Numbered from the stretch's first letter, positions 8,023 through 16,591 are shown. The stretch: 64,000 bases of DNA from Amorphus sp040750475 (GCF_040750475.1 NZ_JABJVY010000003.1:258410-322409), one strand, 5' to 3'. Notes: generated by a model not told the origin, from the letters alone. Program-made: numbers and translations.

Positions 8023-8718
8023 ATGTCGGTTTGGTCGCGCCTGACGGGAGCCGTCCACGAGATCTCTGCCGCGGGGGTCGATTTCGTCGAGCATCTGGTA
8101 GAGCGGGTCGCCGGCACCGAGGACGACCGCCGAGCGGTCGCCTTTACCGCCGCGATCGTCGCGTTGTCGGCCAAGATGGCCAAGGCCGACGGCGTGGTCA
8201 CCTCCGATGAGATCGCCGCTTTCAAGCGCAACATCTTCGTGCCGCCGACGGAAGAGAAGAACATCACTCGTCTGTTCCGGCTCGCCCAGCAGGACGTGGC
8301 CGGCTTCGAAGCCTACGCCCATCGCATCAAGTCGCTGTTTCCTCACGACCACATGCTACGGGCCGACATCGTCGACGTTCTGTTCAAGATCGCCACCGCC
8401 GACGGGGTCGTGCACCATCACGAGCTGGTGTTTCTGGAGCGCGTCGCCGAGATCTTCGGAATCGAGGAGATAGAGTTCCGCCGCATCCGGGCCCGACATG
8501 TGCGCGAGGACGGCGTCGACCCCTACATGGTGCTCGGCGTCGAGCCGGGTGTCGACGACGCCACGCTGAAGCGCCATTATCGCCGCCTCGTCGTCGAGCA
8601 TCATCCCGACCGGCTGATCGCGCGCGGCGTGCCGCACGAGTTCATCGACATCGCCAACGACCGGCTCGCGGCGATCAACGCCGCCTATGAGCAAATCCAG
8701 CGGGAGCGGAGCACGTGA
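8023..8718 (+). CDS. DjlA-like co-chaperone: TerB domain plus C-terminal J domain
   Basis: A 231-residue protein. Residues about 30-140 are a helical TerB-like domain with paired acidic motifs (KMAKADGVVTSDEIAAF and KIATADGVVHHHELVFLE), which probably bind metal. Residues about 165-231 are a J domain with YMVLGVEPGVDDATLKRHYR and the essential HPD in EHHPDRL, which would stimulate DnaK ATPase. E. coli DjlA has the same TerB plus J order but adds an N-terminal membrane anchor; none is visible here, so this one is likely cytosolic. The ATG at 8023 is preferred to a TTG two codons earlier. Its TGA overlaps the GTG start of the amidase gene by four bases, so the two are translationally coupled. 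Confidence 0.9.
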   Translation: MSVWSRLTGAVHEISAAGVDFVEHLVERVAGTEDDRRAVAFTAAIVALSAKMAKADGVVTSDEIAAFKRNIFVPPTEEKNITRLFRLAQQDVAGFEAYAHRIKSLFPHDHMLRADIVDVLFKIATADGVVHHHELVFLERVAEIFGIEEIEFRRIRARHVREDGVDPYMVLGVEPGVDDATLKRHYRRLVVEHHPDRLIARGVPHEFIDIANDRLAAINAAYEQIQRERST

Positions 8719-9494
8719 GTGACCCAAGCCCCGGACGCGCAGACGCCTCCGAGGCGACCAGTCCCGGGCGCGACCCGGAGGCGGAGTGGCGTCCGTCCCC
8801 CAATGTCGATAGCCGGCGCGGCGCGGAGCCGTCGCTGATCGTCCTGCACTATACCGGCATGGCCTCGGCGGACGAAGCGCTTGCCTGGCTGCGCGACCCG
8901 CGCTCCAAGGTATCCGCCCATTATTTCGTGTTCGAAGACGGCCGCCTGGTGCAGTCGGTCGACGAGACCGAACGGGCCTGGCACGCGGGGCTTTCGGGCT
9001 GGCATCAGATCCGCGACGTCAACGCCGCCTCGATCGGTGTCGAGATCGCCAATCCTGGCCACGACCACGGCTATCAGGAGTTCCCCGAGCCGCAAATCGC
9101 AGCCACGATCGGCCTCGTGAAGCGCATCATGGCGCGTTGGCAGATCGCGCCGGAGGGCGTGGTCGCTCACTCCGACGTCGCACCCGGCCGCAAGATCGAT
9201 CCGGGCGAGAAATTCCCTTGGGAGCGCTTCGCCGCCGCCGAAATCGGACGCTACGTTTCGCCGTCCCCAATCATGGACGGGTCGGCCCTTGTGGTGGGAG
9301 ATGTCGGCCAACCGGTGGCCCGCCTTCAGCGCAGCCTGGCGTCGCTCGGCTACCCGATCGAGGAAACGGCGAGCTACGACACCTATACCGAGACCGTGGT
9401 CGCGGCGTTCCAACGCCACTACCGGCCCGAACGCATAGACGGCCGTGCCGACCGCTCCACCCTCGCGACCTTGGAGCGGCTTGCCTCGGAATAA
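8715..9494 (+). CDS. N-acetylmuramoyl-L-alanine amidase, AmiD-like (Amidase_2 + PG-binding)
   Basis: Hydrolyses the amide bond between muramic acid and the stem peptide. In the 259-residue protein, the Amidase_2 domain (about 35-175) has the zinc ligands expected from the AmiD/T7 lysozyme family: His45 in IVLHYTG, His152 in VAHSDVAPGRK and Asp162 in KIDPG. A PG_binding_1 domain fills about 190-257. I see no signal peptide or lipobox, unlike E. coli AmiD, an outer-membrane lipoprotein. It may therefore act in the cytosol on recycled muropeptides, as AmpD does, though AmpD lacks the binding domain. The GTG start overlaps the upstream stop (GTGA). Confidence 0.9.
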   Translation: MSDPSPGRADASEATSPGRDPEAEWRPSPNVDSRRGAEPSLIVLHYTGMASADEALAWLRDPRSKVSAHYFVFEDGRLVQSVDETERAWHAGLSGWHQIRDVNAASIGVEIANPGHDHGYQEFPEPQIAATIGLVKRIMARWQIAPEGVVAHSDVAPGRKIDPGEKFPWERFAAAEIGRYVSPSPIMDGSALVVGDVGQPVARLQRSLASLGYPIEETASYDTYTETVVAAFQRHYRPERIDGRADRSTLATLERLASE

Positions 9495-9574
9495 GGACTG
9501 GTGGAATACAGGCCCCATAACAACAGTGCCTGTTTCTATATTGGGGTCAGGATCCGCCAACGGTCGAGGGTCGC

Positions 9575-10387
9575 ATGGTTTTTCAAGTGTCCGCTTATCT
9601 CAAGCGGATCGGGGTAAGCAATCTGGCGCCCGATCTGGACGGACTTACGCGCCTGCAGCTCGCGCAGATGCGCGCCATGCCCTTCGAATCCATCGATCCG
9701 TTCCTTGGCGTCATTCCGGACCTTTCGCCGGAGGGGCTGTGGCGCAAGCTCGTCGTGTCGGGACGCGGTGGCTATTGTTTCGAACTCAACACCCTTTTCG
9801 GCCACGCGCTGGCGAATCTCGGCTTTCAGGCCCGCCCTATCCTCGGCCGTGTGCGCATGCGCAGCCCGACCGGCGGTCCGCGCGCCCATCTCGCCCACCT
9901 CGTCACCATCGACGGGGTCGACTATCTGGCCGATGCCGGCTTCGGCGGCCCCGCCGCGATCGCTCCCTTGCGCCTGGAGACCGACCGGGACCAGAGCGCG
10001 CCCAACGGCCGCTACCGCTTTCGCGCCGAGGATGCGAGCGGCGACCTGCTGCTGGAACGCTGGACCGACACCGGCTGGTTCCCGCTTCACGTCATCACAG
10101 AACAACCGTTCAGCGCCATCGATATCGAAGCCGCCAACTTTCTGTGCGCCCGCTGGTCGGAAATGCCGTTTCCCAGCAACCTCATGGTCTCGCGACAGCT
10201 TTCCGACGGTCAGGCCACGCTCATGAACCGCGCGGCCACCGTCACGACTTCCGAGGGCACCCGAACCTGGACGGTCGCCGATGAAGCCGAACTGGACCGC
10301 CTGCTGAACCAGACATTCGGGATTTCGGCCGACCGGCCGATGGTCGCGGCGATTTGGCGGCGGATATCTTCGATGGACGCATCCTAG
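9575..10387 (+). CDS. nat: Arylamine N-acetyltransferase
   Basis: Transfers an acetyl group from acetyl-CoA to arylamines and hydrazines in the cytosol by a ping-pong mechanism. The 270-residue protein has the complete catalytic triad: Cys68 in GRGGYCFELN, His105 in PRAHLAHLV and Asp120 in YLADAGFGG. The N-terminal YLKRIGV and the FESIDPFLG segment are also conserved. Length matches bacterial NATs (about 270-285). Common in soil alphaproteobacteria and often tied to xenobiotic handling. It stands alone, 80 bases after the amidase, and converges on the DUF1236 gene across a dispersed repeat. Confidence 0.94.
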   Translation: MVFQVSAYLKRIGVSNLAPDLDGLTRLQLAQMRAMPFESIDPFLGVIPDLSPEGLWRKLVVSGRGGYCFELNTLFGHALANLGFQARPILGRVRMRSPTGGPRAHLAHLVTIDGVDYLADAGFGGPAAIAPLRLETDRDQSAPNGRYRFRAEDASGDLLLERWTDTGWFPLHVITEQPFSAIDIEAANFLCARWSEMPFPSNLMVSRQLSDGQATLMNRAATVTTSEGTRTWTVADEAELDRLLNQTFGISADRPMVAAIWRRISSMDAS

Positions 10388-10471
10388 GCCAAGTGGAAAC
10401 CGGTAGGCCTGGAAATACCTCAAAAACAATAACTTAGACCTGCTCCGTGAGTCCGGGACAGGCGGGTCTAA
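10386..10471 (-). repeat. RIME-like dispersed intergenic repeat, copy 1
   Basis: Read on the minus strand it has the family layout: a CCCG...CGGAG hairpin, TCTAAGTTATTGTTTT, then a second imperfect hairpin around CCGGTTTCCACTTGGCC. It overlaps the nat stop by two bases. Confidence 0.7.
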
Positions 10472-10484
10472 AAATCACGAAATG

Positions 10485-10510
10485 AACGGGCCGGCGTGTG
10501 CCGACCCGTT
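10485..10510 (-). terminator. Terminator-like hairpin behind the DUF1236 gene
   Basis: An 11-bp stem with one mismatch (10500-10510 with 10485-10495, loop GTGT) lies 40 bases past the stop. It is followed on the minus strand by CATTTCGTGATTTTT, a broken T tract, so termination may be moderate. Confidence 0.55.
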
Positions 10511-10549
10511 CCTGAAACGCGGGCAGTTTCCGTAATCCAGGTCCGCAAT

Positions 10550-11005
10550 CTACTGCTGAACCACCCCGATCACCTCGCCGGTGTCGGCGTCGACGACCAC
10601 GGCCTGGCCGTTGACGTTGGCGTAGGCGTATTCAGGATAGTCCGGCACCTGACGGACGGTCGCGCTGCGCGGCAGCGGTTCGCCGATCTTCACCGGCTCG
10701 CTGACCTGGACCTTCGGCGCCGGGCGCTGGATCGCGTACGTTCCAACCTCGTTCGGGACCGACTTCACCACATGAGGCCGCGCCGCCTGGTTTTGCTCGG
10801 CCGCCTGTTCGGTCTTGTCCATCGTGGCGCCGATCGTTCCGCCGGCGATCGCTCCGATCACCGCGCCTGGCGGCCCGCCGACAACGGCTCCGGTCGCAGC
10901 ACCGCCGGCCACGCCGGTCACGGTGGAATCCTGCGCCATCGCGGGTGCACCCGCCGTCGCAATGGCCAGCGCCGCAGCGGACGTGATGGTGAAGAATTTA
11001 TTCAT
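10550..11005 (-). CDS. Exported DUF1236-domain protein with glycine-zipper segment
   Basis: A 151-residue secreted or periplasmic protein. Residues 1-24 are a signal peptide ending APAMAQ. Residues about 28-62 are a Gly/Ala-rich stretch with repeated GxxxG spacing (GVAGGAATGAVVGG, GAIAGGTIGATM), a glycine zipper that could insert in a membrane. The C-terminus (DYPEYAYANVNGQAVVVDADTGEVIGVV) is the DUF1236 type, common in Hyphomicrobiales and of unknown function; it resembles a small strand-turn envelope domain. It is divergent from the autotransporter across about 360 bases and has a terminator-like hairpin behind it. Confidence 0.82.
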   Translation of the reverse strand: MNKFFTITSAAALAIATAGAPAMAQDSTVTGVAGGAATGAVVGGPPGAVIGAIAGGTIGATMDKTEQAAEQNQAARPHVVKSVPNEVGTYAIQRPAPKVQVSEPVKIGEPLPRSATVRQVPDYPEYAYANVNGQAVVVDADTGEVIGVVQQ

Positions 11006-11364
11006 GAGTCGCTCCTCAACTTGCTAACCGCTTCGCAATACAGAAACTCATCTGCAAAAGCGGAAACTTGCTTCGGAAGCCCGAGGCATTACAGCGCCTC
11101 TCGCGCTGACATTACCTCATCGTCACGGCGCTAACGGCGAACGGCCGGGATCTGTTCCAACCGACAGTCAAGATCGACCCTGAAAAATTTGGCAACGGCC
11201 CGACGATGTCACCGGCGGGAGAAGAACAACACCGTTGTGCCAACCGAAAGACCGCCCGCAAGCGGGCTTTGTCGCGCCCTCAGCGGCGCTCCGCCCACCT
11301 CCCGCTTGCGTCCCACGCTGCAACGGGGAATATGGTCCAAACGGGGATAAAGCGAGGCCAATTC
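11006..11364. other. Intergenic region between DUF1236 and autotransporter genes
   Basis: This must hold the promoters of both divergent genes. The autotransporter frame is open back to 11206, but the signal peptide places its start at 11332 or 11365. I see no clear -35/-10 pair, no repeat-family copy and no further gene. Confidence 0.5.
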
Positions 11365-14300
11365 GTGTCCGACCGTCGCCAAGCTGCGCACGCGCGCATT
11401 GTTGCCTTCTCCTTCGCCCTTTTGCTTTCGGGCATCGCATTTTCACAGACCGCGTCAGCGCAATCGTGGTCGCTCTACGATGGCGGCAGCGCCTCGTACG
11501 GCCTCAAGCCGGCGACCAACAGCACGGCCGAGCAGTTCTTCTTCGAGATGGAGATCACGACCGGCAGCGGTACGTCGAGTCACACCAGCGGCCGATTGAA
11601 CCTGCTGATGGACACCGGCTCGACCGGCATCGTGATCAACGCCAGCAAGCTCACCGACGATTACGACAAGCTGACCGGCGATCCCGGCTGGGCTTTCTAC
11701 AATTCCTCCGGCCTGTTGGTGACAGGCAAACTGACCCAAACCACCGTCACTTATGTCGATACGGTCTCCGGCAAGCCGGTCACCGCTCAGGTGCAGGTGC
11801 TTGCGGTTCCCAAAGACGGCCGCCACTGCCTCCACTACGGGGACAATCCGTGCAGCGAGACGGGCGAGATCGCGATGATGGGGGTCGGTTTCGGCCGCAA
11901 CACCCTCGGCACCGGGTCGCCCGACCCGAATGCGTCGAACGTTGTCGACACGCTCCTGAATGCGCCGACCACCGCGCAAAGCTTCAACCCGCTTGTGAAC
12001 ATCGTGCCGGGCGACGGCAGCGCCATCAACCAGGGCTACATCATCAAGTGGGCGGGCAGTTCCGGCAAGATCCGCAACGACGTCCAGGTCGAGGTTGGCC
12101 TGACGTCGTCGAACACCCAGAATTTTGCCTATGGCAAGCTCGCCAGCGAGACCGACCCGAATACCGGCGCCACAAACTGGGGCCAGGCGCCGATGGCGGT
12201 CACGGTCGCCAGCGGGTCCGACACGGTGGGCCCGCAATCCGGCATCCTGCTTGCCGATACCGGCGTTACGGACTCCTTCATCCACGTGCCCGGCCAGCCG
12301 TCCGGCACGATCGCGAACGGCAGCACCGTCACGGTTCAGGTGCTCGATGCCGGCGACTATGTCAGCTACAGCTACGCGGTCGGAACGGATTGCTCGTCCA
12401 TTTCGAGCGGCTGCAACCCCCTCGCACCGGCCGGGGTGTCCTGGGTCGGCGCCTCGGCGACGGACCGCGGCGAGGGCTACGTCAACACTGGCATCAATTT
12501 CTATAACGGCTTTTACTATCTCTTCGACGCCGAGAACGGCTATGTCGGAGTTGCCAACTCCGGCCGCGGCGGCTCCAACGTCGTGGTCACGCCGGTGATC
12601 TCCGCGATCGGCCAGATCGATTTCGACGAGGACTTCACCACCACGTTGCCGGTGTTCCTGCGCGCCGATTCCGCGATTGCCGCCGCGACCACCGCGACCT
12701 TCAACAATGCCATCACCGGTCCGGGCGGGCTGACGCTGAACGGCACCGGTCTCGTCACCTTGAGCGGAACCAACACCTATTCCGGCCCGACCACCGTTCA
12801 ATCGGGCTCGTTCGCCGTCACCCAGTCACTTGCCAGCGCCGTCACGGTCCAGTCCGGAGCAAGCTTCGATCTGTCCGGCGCCCTGTCCGTCTCCGGCGCC
12901 ACCGCGCCGCTCGTGACCGTCGATACCGGCGCCACCTTTACCCTGTCGGGCACGGTCGACGGCGCCGTTTCAAGCGCGGGCAGCACGACCATCAGCACCG
13001 CCGGTACCATCACCGGCGACGTGTCCAACGCCGGCACCATGGTCAACAACGGCACCGTGGATGGCACGCTGACCACCAGCGGCCGGCTTTCCGGCTCCGG
13101 CAGCTCCGGTCATCTGGTGGTGTCGGAGGGCGGCACGCTCGCCACCGGCAACTCCATCGGCACGATGACGGTCGGCGGCACATACACTTTCGGTCCCGGC
13201 GCTGTACGGGAAGTCGAAGTCGCAAGCAGCGGCGCGATCGACCTTCTCGACGTGAAGGGCACGGCGACGCTGAACGGCGGCACGATCGAGGTCCTGGCCG
13301 AAGACGGCCTGGTGCCCGTTCTCGGCGACAGCTACGTCTTCCTAACGGCGGCCGGCGGTATTGCCGGCACCCATGCGACCCTGAATGGCGGGCTGTTTCC
13401 CGATGCGCTCTATCCGTTTCTGACGACGGCTCTTGCCTACTCGAACACCGACGCCGCTCTGGTGGTCGCCCGCAGCGGCCTCAGCTTTGCCGATGCCGCC
13501 TCGACACCCAACCAGGCCGCCGTCGGCGCGGCCCTCGACCAGTTTGCGCCGGGCAGCGCCCTCGACCTGTCGCTGACCCACCTCACCCAGAACCAGTACG
13601 ATCTCGCCGCGGACCAGCTTTCCGGCCAGATTTATGCCTCGACCCTGACGGCGCTGCAGAACGATGCCGGTGTCATTCGAGACACCATCCGAACCCGGCT
13701 GAACGCTGCCTTCGACGAGATGGACAACGCGCCGATGATCGCCAGCAACGGCACCTCGTCGGCGCGGCTGCCGGGGCTAACGGCCAGCGCCTGGATCTCC
13801 GCCTACGGCAACTGGGGCACCACGGACGCGACCGGGAACACAGCCAAGCTGTCCACCTCGCTCGCCGGCACCCTTGCCGGCGTAGATGCCTCCATCGGCC
13901 AGGTGGGCCGGGTCGGCCTTGCGGCCGGCTACGGTTGGAGCCGCTTCAAGACGCCGGATCTCGCCGCATCGGGTGACGCCGGCTCCACTACGATCGCGGC
14001 CTATGGCGGCGCCGACTTCGGGCTTTTGAGAACCAGCCTCGGCGCGACCTGGGCTTGGCACGATCTCTCCACCGATCGGATCGTCAGCTTCCCCGGCTAT
14101 TCGGCGAGCGAGTCCACGGACTATTCCGCCACTACCGGCCAGGTGTTTGCAGAAGGGGCGGCGGATCTCGGCTTCGCGCCGGTGGACATGGAGGCCTTCG
14201 CCGGCCTCGCCTTCGTGCAAACCTCGACCGACGATTTCTCGGAGGGAAGCGACCTGACCGCGCTGTCCGGCTCGGGCGATACCCAGTCGAACACGCTCAC

Positions 14301-14604
14301 CACCCTCGGCGTCCGGCTCGCCAAGACGTTCCCGCTCGCCGGCGGCTTCGTCCGTCCCCATGCGACCATCGGCTGGCAGCACGCCTTCGGCGACGTAGAC
14401 CTGGAGGCCACCATGAACTTCACCCAGAGCGGACCGAGCTTCACCGTTGCCGGCGCGCCGATCGCGCGCGATGCCGCGGTCCTGGGCGCCGGGGTCGATT
14501 TCAAGGTCGCCGACCGGGCCACGCTCTCGCTCGTCTACAACGGCCGGATCGGCAGCGACGTCTCGGAAAATTCCGCAAGCGGCGCGTTCTCGTTCACGTT
14601 TTAG
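11365..14604 (+). CDS. Autotransporter with a pepsin-like aspartic protease passenger
   Basis: About 1079 residues from the GTG at 11365, which has GAGG at good spacing; an ATG at 11332 is the alternative. A signal peptide ends ASAQS. The passenger start reads as a two-lobed aspartic protease: Asp83 in LLMDTGSTGIVI, a flap-like region GLLVTGKLTQTTVTY, GEIAMMGVGFG, Asp298 in LLADTGVTDSF, and YYLFDAENGYVGVA near 384-397, which resembles the FDxxxxxxGfA end motif of pepsins. A PATR-type strand repeat (GPGGLTLNGTGLVTLSG) and a parallel beta-helix rich in Thr, Gly and Ser follow. The last 275 or so residues are the outer-membrane beta-barrel, ending in Phe as such barrels do. It would be a cell-surface protease. 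The autotransporter part is firm; protease activity is inferred. Confidence 0.88.
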   Translation: MSDRRQAAHARIVAFSFALLLSGIAFSQTASAQSWSLYDGGSASYGLKPATNSTAEQFFFEMEITTGSGTSSHTSGRLNLLMDTGSTGIVINASKLTDDYDKLTGDPGWAFYNSSGLLVTGKLTQTTVTYVDTVSGKPVTAQVQVLAVPKDGRHCLHYGDNPCSETGEIAMMGVGFGRNTLGTGSPDPNASNVVDTLLNAPTTAQSFNPLVNIVPGDGSAINQGYIIKWAGSSGKIRNDVQVEVGLTSSNTQNFAYGKLASETDPNTGATNWGQAPMAVTVASGSDTVGPQSGILLADTGVTDSFIHVPGQPSGTIANGSTVTVQVLDAGDYVSYSYAVGTDCSSISSGCNPLAPAGVSWVGASATDRGEGYVNTGINFYNGFYYLFDAENGYVGVANSGRGGSNVVVTPVISAIGQIDFDEDFTTTLPVFLRADSAIAAATTATFNNAITGPGGLTLNGTGLVTLSGTNTYSGPTTVQSGSFAVTQSLASAVTVQSGASFDLSGALSVSGATAPLVTVDTGATFTLSGTVDGAVSSAGSTTISTAGTITGDVSNAGTMVNNGTVDGTLTTSGRLSGSGSSGHLVVSEGGTLATGNSIGTMTVGGTYTFGPGAVREVEVASSGAIDLLDVKGTATLNGGTIEVLAEDGLVPVLGDSYVFLTAAGGIAGTHATLNGGLFPDALYPFLTTALAYSNTDAALVVARSGLSFADAASTPNQAAVGAALDQFAPGSALDLSLTHLTQNQYDLAADQLSGQIYASTLTALQNDAGVIRDTIRTRLNAAFDEMDNAPMIASNGTSSARLPGLTASAWISAYGNWGTTDATGNTAKLSTSLAGTLAGVDASIGQVGRVGLAAGYGWSRFKTPDLAASGDAGSTTIAAYGGADFGLLRTSLGATWAWHDLSTDRIVSFPGYSASESTDYSATTGQVFAEGAADLGFAPVDMEAFAGLAFVQTSTDDFSEGSDLTALSGSGDTQSNTLTTLGVRLAKTFPLAGGFVRPHATIGWQHAFGDVDLEATMNFTQSGPSFTVAGAPIARDAAVLGAGVDFKVADRATLSLVYNGRIGSDVSENSASGAFSFTF

Positions 14605-14706
14605 GCCCGTTCCGCTTTTCTCGAAATCGCGGAGCGGGTCAAACTTATCGTTTCGACGCGTTTCCGAACGGCCAAAACCGGTTTCCACTTGGCCTGAAAA
14701 CGCTCT
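14605..14706 (+). repeat. RIME-like dispersed intergenic repeat, copy 2
   Basis: Full-length copy directly after the autotransporter stop: CCCGTTCCGCTTTTCTCGA, a short inverted arm CGGAGCGGG, ACGCGTTTCCGAACGGCC, then CCGGTTTCCACTTGGCCTG. The two hairpins could also help to end transcription. Confidence 0.75.
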
Positions 14707-14772
14707 TGAGCGCATTGGTGCCGGGCTCACAGGCCCGGCACCAAGTTCGTCTCCGCGTCGATCGGACCCGCG

Positions 14773-15873
14773 TCAGGCTACGGCCGCCGCATCGAGGGTC
14801 GGGTAGTCTGTGTAGCCCTGCACGCCGCCGCCATAGAAGGTCGCCCGGTCCGGCTCGGCGAGCGGCGCATTCCTCTCCAGCCGCTCCACCAGGTCCGGAT
14901 TGGAGATGAACGGGCGTCCGAATGCGACGATATCGGCCTTGCCGGTTTCAACCGCCTCGATCGCCATCTCGCGGGTGTAGCCGTTGTTGGCCATGTAGAC
15001 GCCGTCGAAGTGGGCGCGCAGGGCGTCGATCGACAGCCCCTCGTCGAGTTCGCGTGAGCCGCCGGTCTGGCCTTCCACCATGTGGAGATAGGCCAGGCCG
15101 AATCCATTCAGGATGTCCACGGCCCGCTCGAACAAGGGCATCGGATCGGAATCGGTCAGCCCATTGGCGTGGGAGAATGGGCTGAGCCGAATACCGACAC
15201 GGTCCGCGCCCCAAACGCCGACGACCGCTTCCACGACCTCACGCATGAACCGGGTCCGGTTCTCGATCGACCCGCCATATTCGTCGGTGCGCTTGTTGGC
15301 GCCGTCGCGCAGAAACTGGTCGATGAGATAGCCGTTGGCGCCGTGGATCTCGACGCCGTCGAACCCGGCATCGACCGCGTTCTTCGCCGCCTTGCGGTAG
15401 TCCTCGACGACGCGCGGAATTTCGGAAAGCTCCAGCGCGCGCGGTGCCGAGGTGGCGAGAAACTCCTGACCGTTGAAGGTCTTGGCCTCTGCCGCGATCG
15501 CAGACGGGGCCACCGGCGGCTGTCCGCCCGGCTGCAGCGACGTGTGGGAAATCCGGCCCACATGCCACATCTGCAGCACGATCCGTCCGCCATCCTCATG
15601 GACCGCGTCGGTCACTTTCTTCCAGCCCTCCACCTGCGCGGGGGAATAGATCCCAGGGGTCCAGGCATAGCCCTTGCCCTCCGGGCTGATCTGGCTCGCT
15701 TCGGTGATGATCAGGCCGGCACCGGCGCGCTGGCGGTAATACTCCACATGGATGTCAATCGGCGCGTCATCTTCCGGGCGCGCGCGGTTGCGGGTGAGCG
15801 GAGCCATGGCGATCCGATTCTTCAGATCGATCGCGCCGGCACGAACAGGCGTGAAAAGCTTCGGGGTGGTCAT
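14773..15873 (-). CDS. Old Yellow Enzyme family ene-reductase (NemA-like)
   Basis: A 366-residue FMN enzyme of the cytosol that reduces the C=C bond of activated alkenes, or nitro compounds, with NAD(P)H. It is a full OYE barrel: MTTPKLFTPVRAGAIDLKNR at the start, MAPLTRNRA, the YYRQRAGAGLIITEAS strand, the substrate-binding HGANGYLIDQFL followed by DEYGGSIENRTRF, and GRPFISNPDLVERL near the end. This set is typical of NemA and related reductases. Directly upstream on the same strand is a TetR regulator, and both promoter regions hold the same palindrome. This is the arrangement of electrophile-sensing nemR-nemA modules and supports a role in detoxifying reactive electrophiles. Confidence 0.95.
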   Translation of the reverse strand: MTTPKLFTPVRAGAIDLKNRIAMAPLTRNRARPEDDAPIDIHVEYYRQRAGAGLIITEASQISPEGKGYAWTPGIYSPAQVEGWKKVTDAVHEDGGRIVLQMWHVGRISHTSLQPGGQPPVAPSAIAAEAKTFNGQEFLATSAPRALELSEIPRVVEDYRKAAKNAVDAGFDGVEIHGANGYLIDQFLRDGANKRTDEYGGSIENRTRFMREVVEAVVGVWGADRVGIRLSPFSHANGLTDSDPMPLFERAVDILNGFGLAYLHMVEGQTGGSRELDEGLSIDALRAHFDGVYMANNGYTREMAIEAVETGKADIVAFGRPFISNPDLVERLERNAPLAEPDRATFYGGGVQGYTDYPTLDAAAVA

Positions 15874-15918
15874 CGTTCGCTCCAGTCTTGGGAGGCACCA
15901 GGTTGGGAGGATAATTCA

Positions 15919-15932
15919 GGACCGATCAGTCC
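15919..15932. promoter_or_regulatory. Putative TetR operator upstream of the ene-reductase
   Basis: GGACCGATCAGTCC is a near-perfect inverted repeat (five of six arm pairs). It differs at only two positions from the palindrome in front of the TetR gene. It lies 46 bases before the ene-reductase start, suited to repression. Confidence 0.65.
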
Positions 15933-15976
15933 AAAATTAGGCGGTCGCGGACTCCGTTTGAAGTCCCAAGCGCATT

Positions 15977-16564
15977 TTAGCCGGGCGGCACCAGCAGCGC
16001 GTGGCCTTGTTTCAGAACGGCATCGATCGCCTCGGCCGAAAGACCGGACTTTCTGAGTGTCAGCGTCCCGATGGCAAGCGCGGCAAGCGCACGGGCTCGG
16101 TCGGTCGCGGCTTCCGGATCCGCCGGGGACAGCGCCTCGGCGATCAACCGCTCGATGCGGGCAAGATGCGCCCGCCCGACGGCCGCCACCTCCGGATGAT
16201 GCGGCGCAAGCTCGGTGATGCAATTGACCAGGAGACAGCCGCGCGGACCCCCGTCCGGGCTGGCCAACGCCGACAGCATCGCCGGCACCGGATCGCCGGC
16301 CGGCTGCTGCGACATGTCCTGAAGCGCGCCGAGCGCGCGCGCCGAATAAGCTTTGAGCGCAGCGAGAAACACCTGCTCCTTGGAGCCGAACGCGGAGTAG
16401 AAGCTGGACCGGCTGATGCCCATCGCGCTCGTCAGGTCGTCGATCGACGTGGCCTCGAAGCCCTGGCTCCAGAACACTTGGAGCGCGGCATCGAGCGCCG
16501 CCGCCTCGTCATAGCAGCGCGGACGCCCCGGCCCGGATCTGGATTTGGTTTCGGTCGCACTCAT
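15977..16564 (-). CDS. TetR/AcrR-family transcriptional repressor
   Basis: A 195-residue DNA-binding regulator. It begins with a polar tail, then GRPRCYDEAAALDAALQVFWSQGFEATSIDDLTSAMGISRSSFYSAFGSKEQVF (about residues 15-68), a textbook TetR helix-turn-helix. The rest is the all-helical ligand-binding domain, with GGPRGCLLVNC in the middle, a stretch seen in TetR members that sense electrophiles through Cys. It lies between the ene-reductase (same strand) and the divergent LLM flavoenzyme. A 14-bp palindrome just in front of its own start suggests autoregulation. The ATG at 16564 is chosen because residues upstream of it in the open frame look non-coding. Confidence 0.92.
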   Translation of the reverse strand: MSATETKSRSGPGRPRCYDEAAALDAALQVFWSQGFEATSIDDLTSAMGISRSSFYSAFGSKEQVFLAALKAYSARALGALQDMSQQPAGDPVPAMLSALASPDGGPRGCLLVNCITELAPHHPEVAAVGRAHLARIERLIAEALSPADPEAATDRARALAALAIGTLTLRKSGLSAEAIDAVLKQGHALLVPPG

Positions 16565-16577
16565 GACTTGACAATAT

Positions 16578-16591
16578 GGACTGTTCAGTCC
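16578..16591. promoter_or_regulatory. Putative TetR operator between the TetR and LLM genes
   Basis: GGACTGTTCAGTCC has perfect six-base arms around a TT centre. It is 13 bases from the TetR start and about 210 bases upstream of the divergent LLM gene, so it may serve one or both. Confidence 0.68.

Noticed and set aside
6445..8352. 635-codon minus-strand frame opposite the hydrolase tail
   Set aside because: Ser/Ala/Gly-rich mirror of the Glu/Ala/Thr codons of the tail; no start context and no domain.
11455..12801. 448-codon minus-strand frame opposite the autotransporter passenger
   Set aside because: Its translation is Gly/Arg/Ala/Asp-rich with no motif, and the plus strand encodes an obvious secreted protein; it is a high-G+C shadow.
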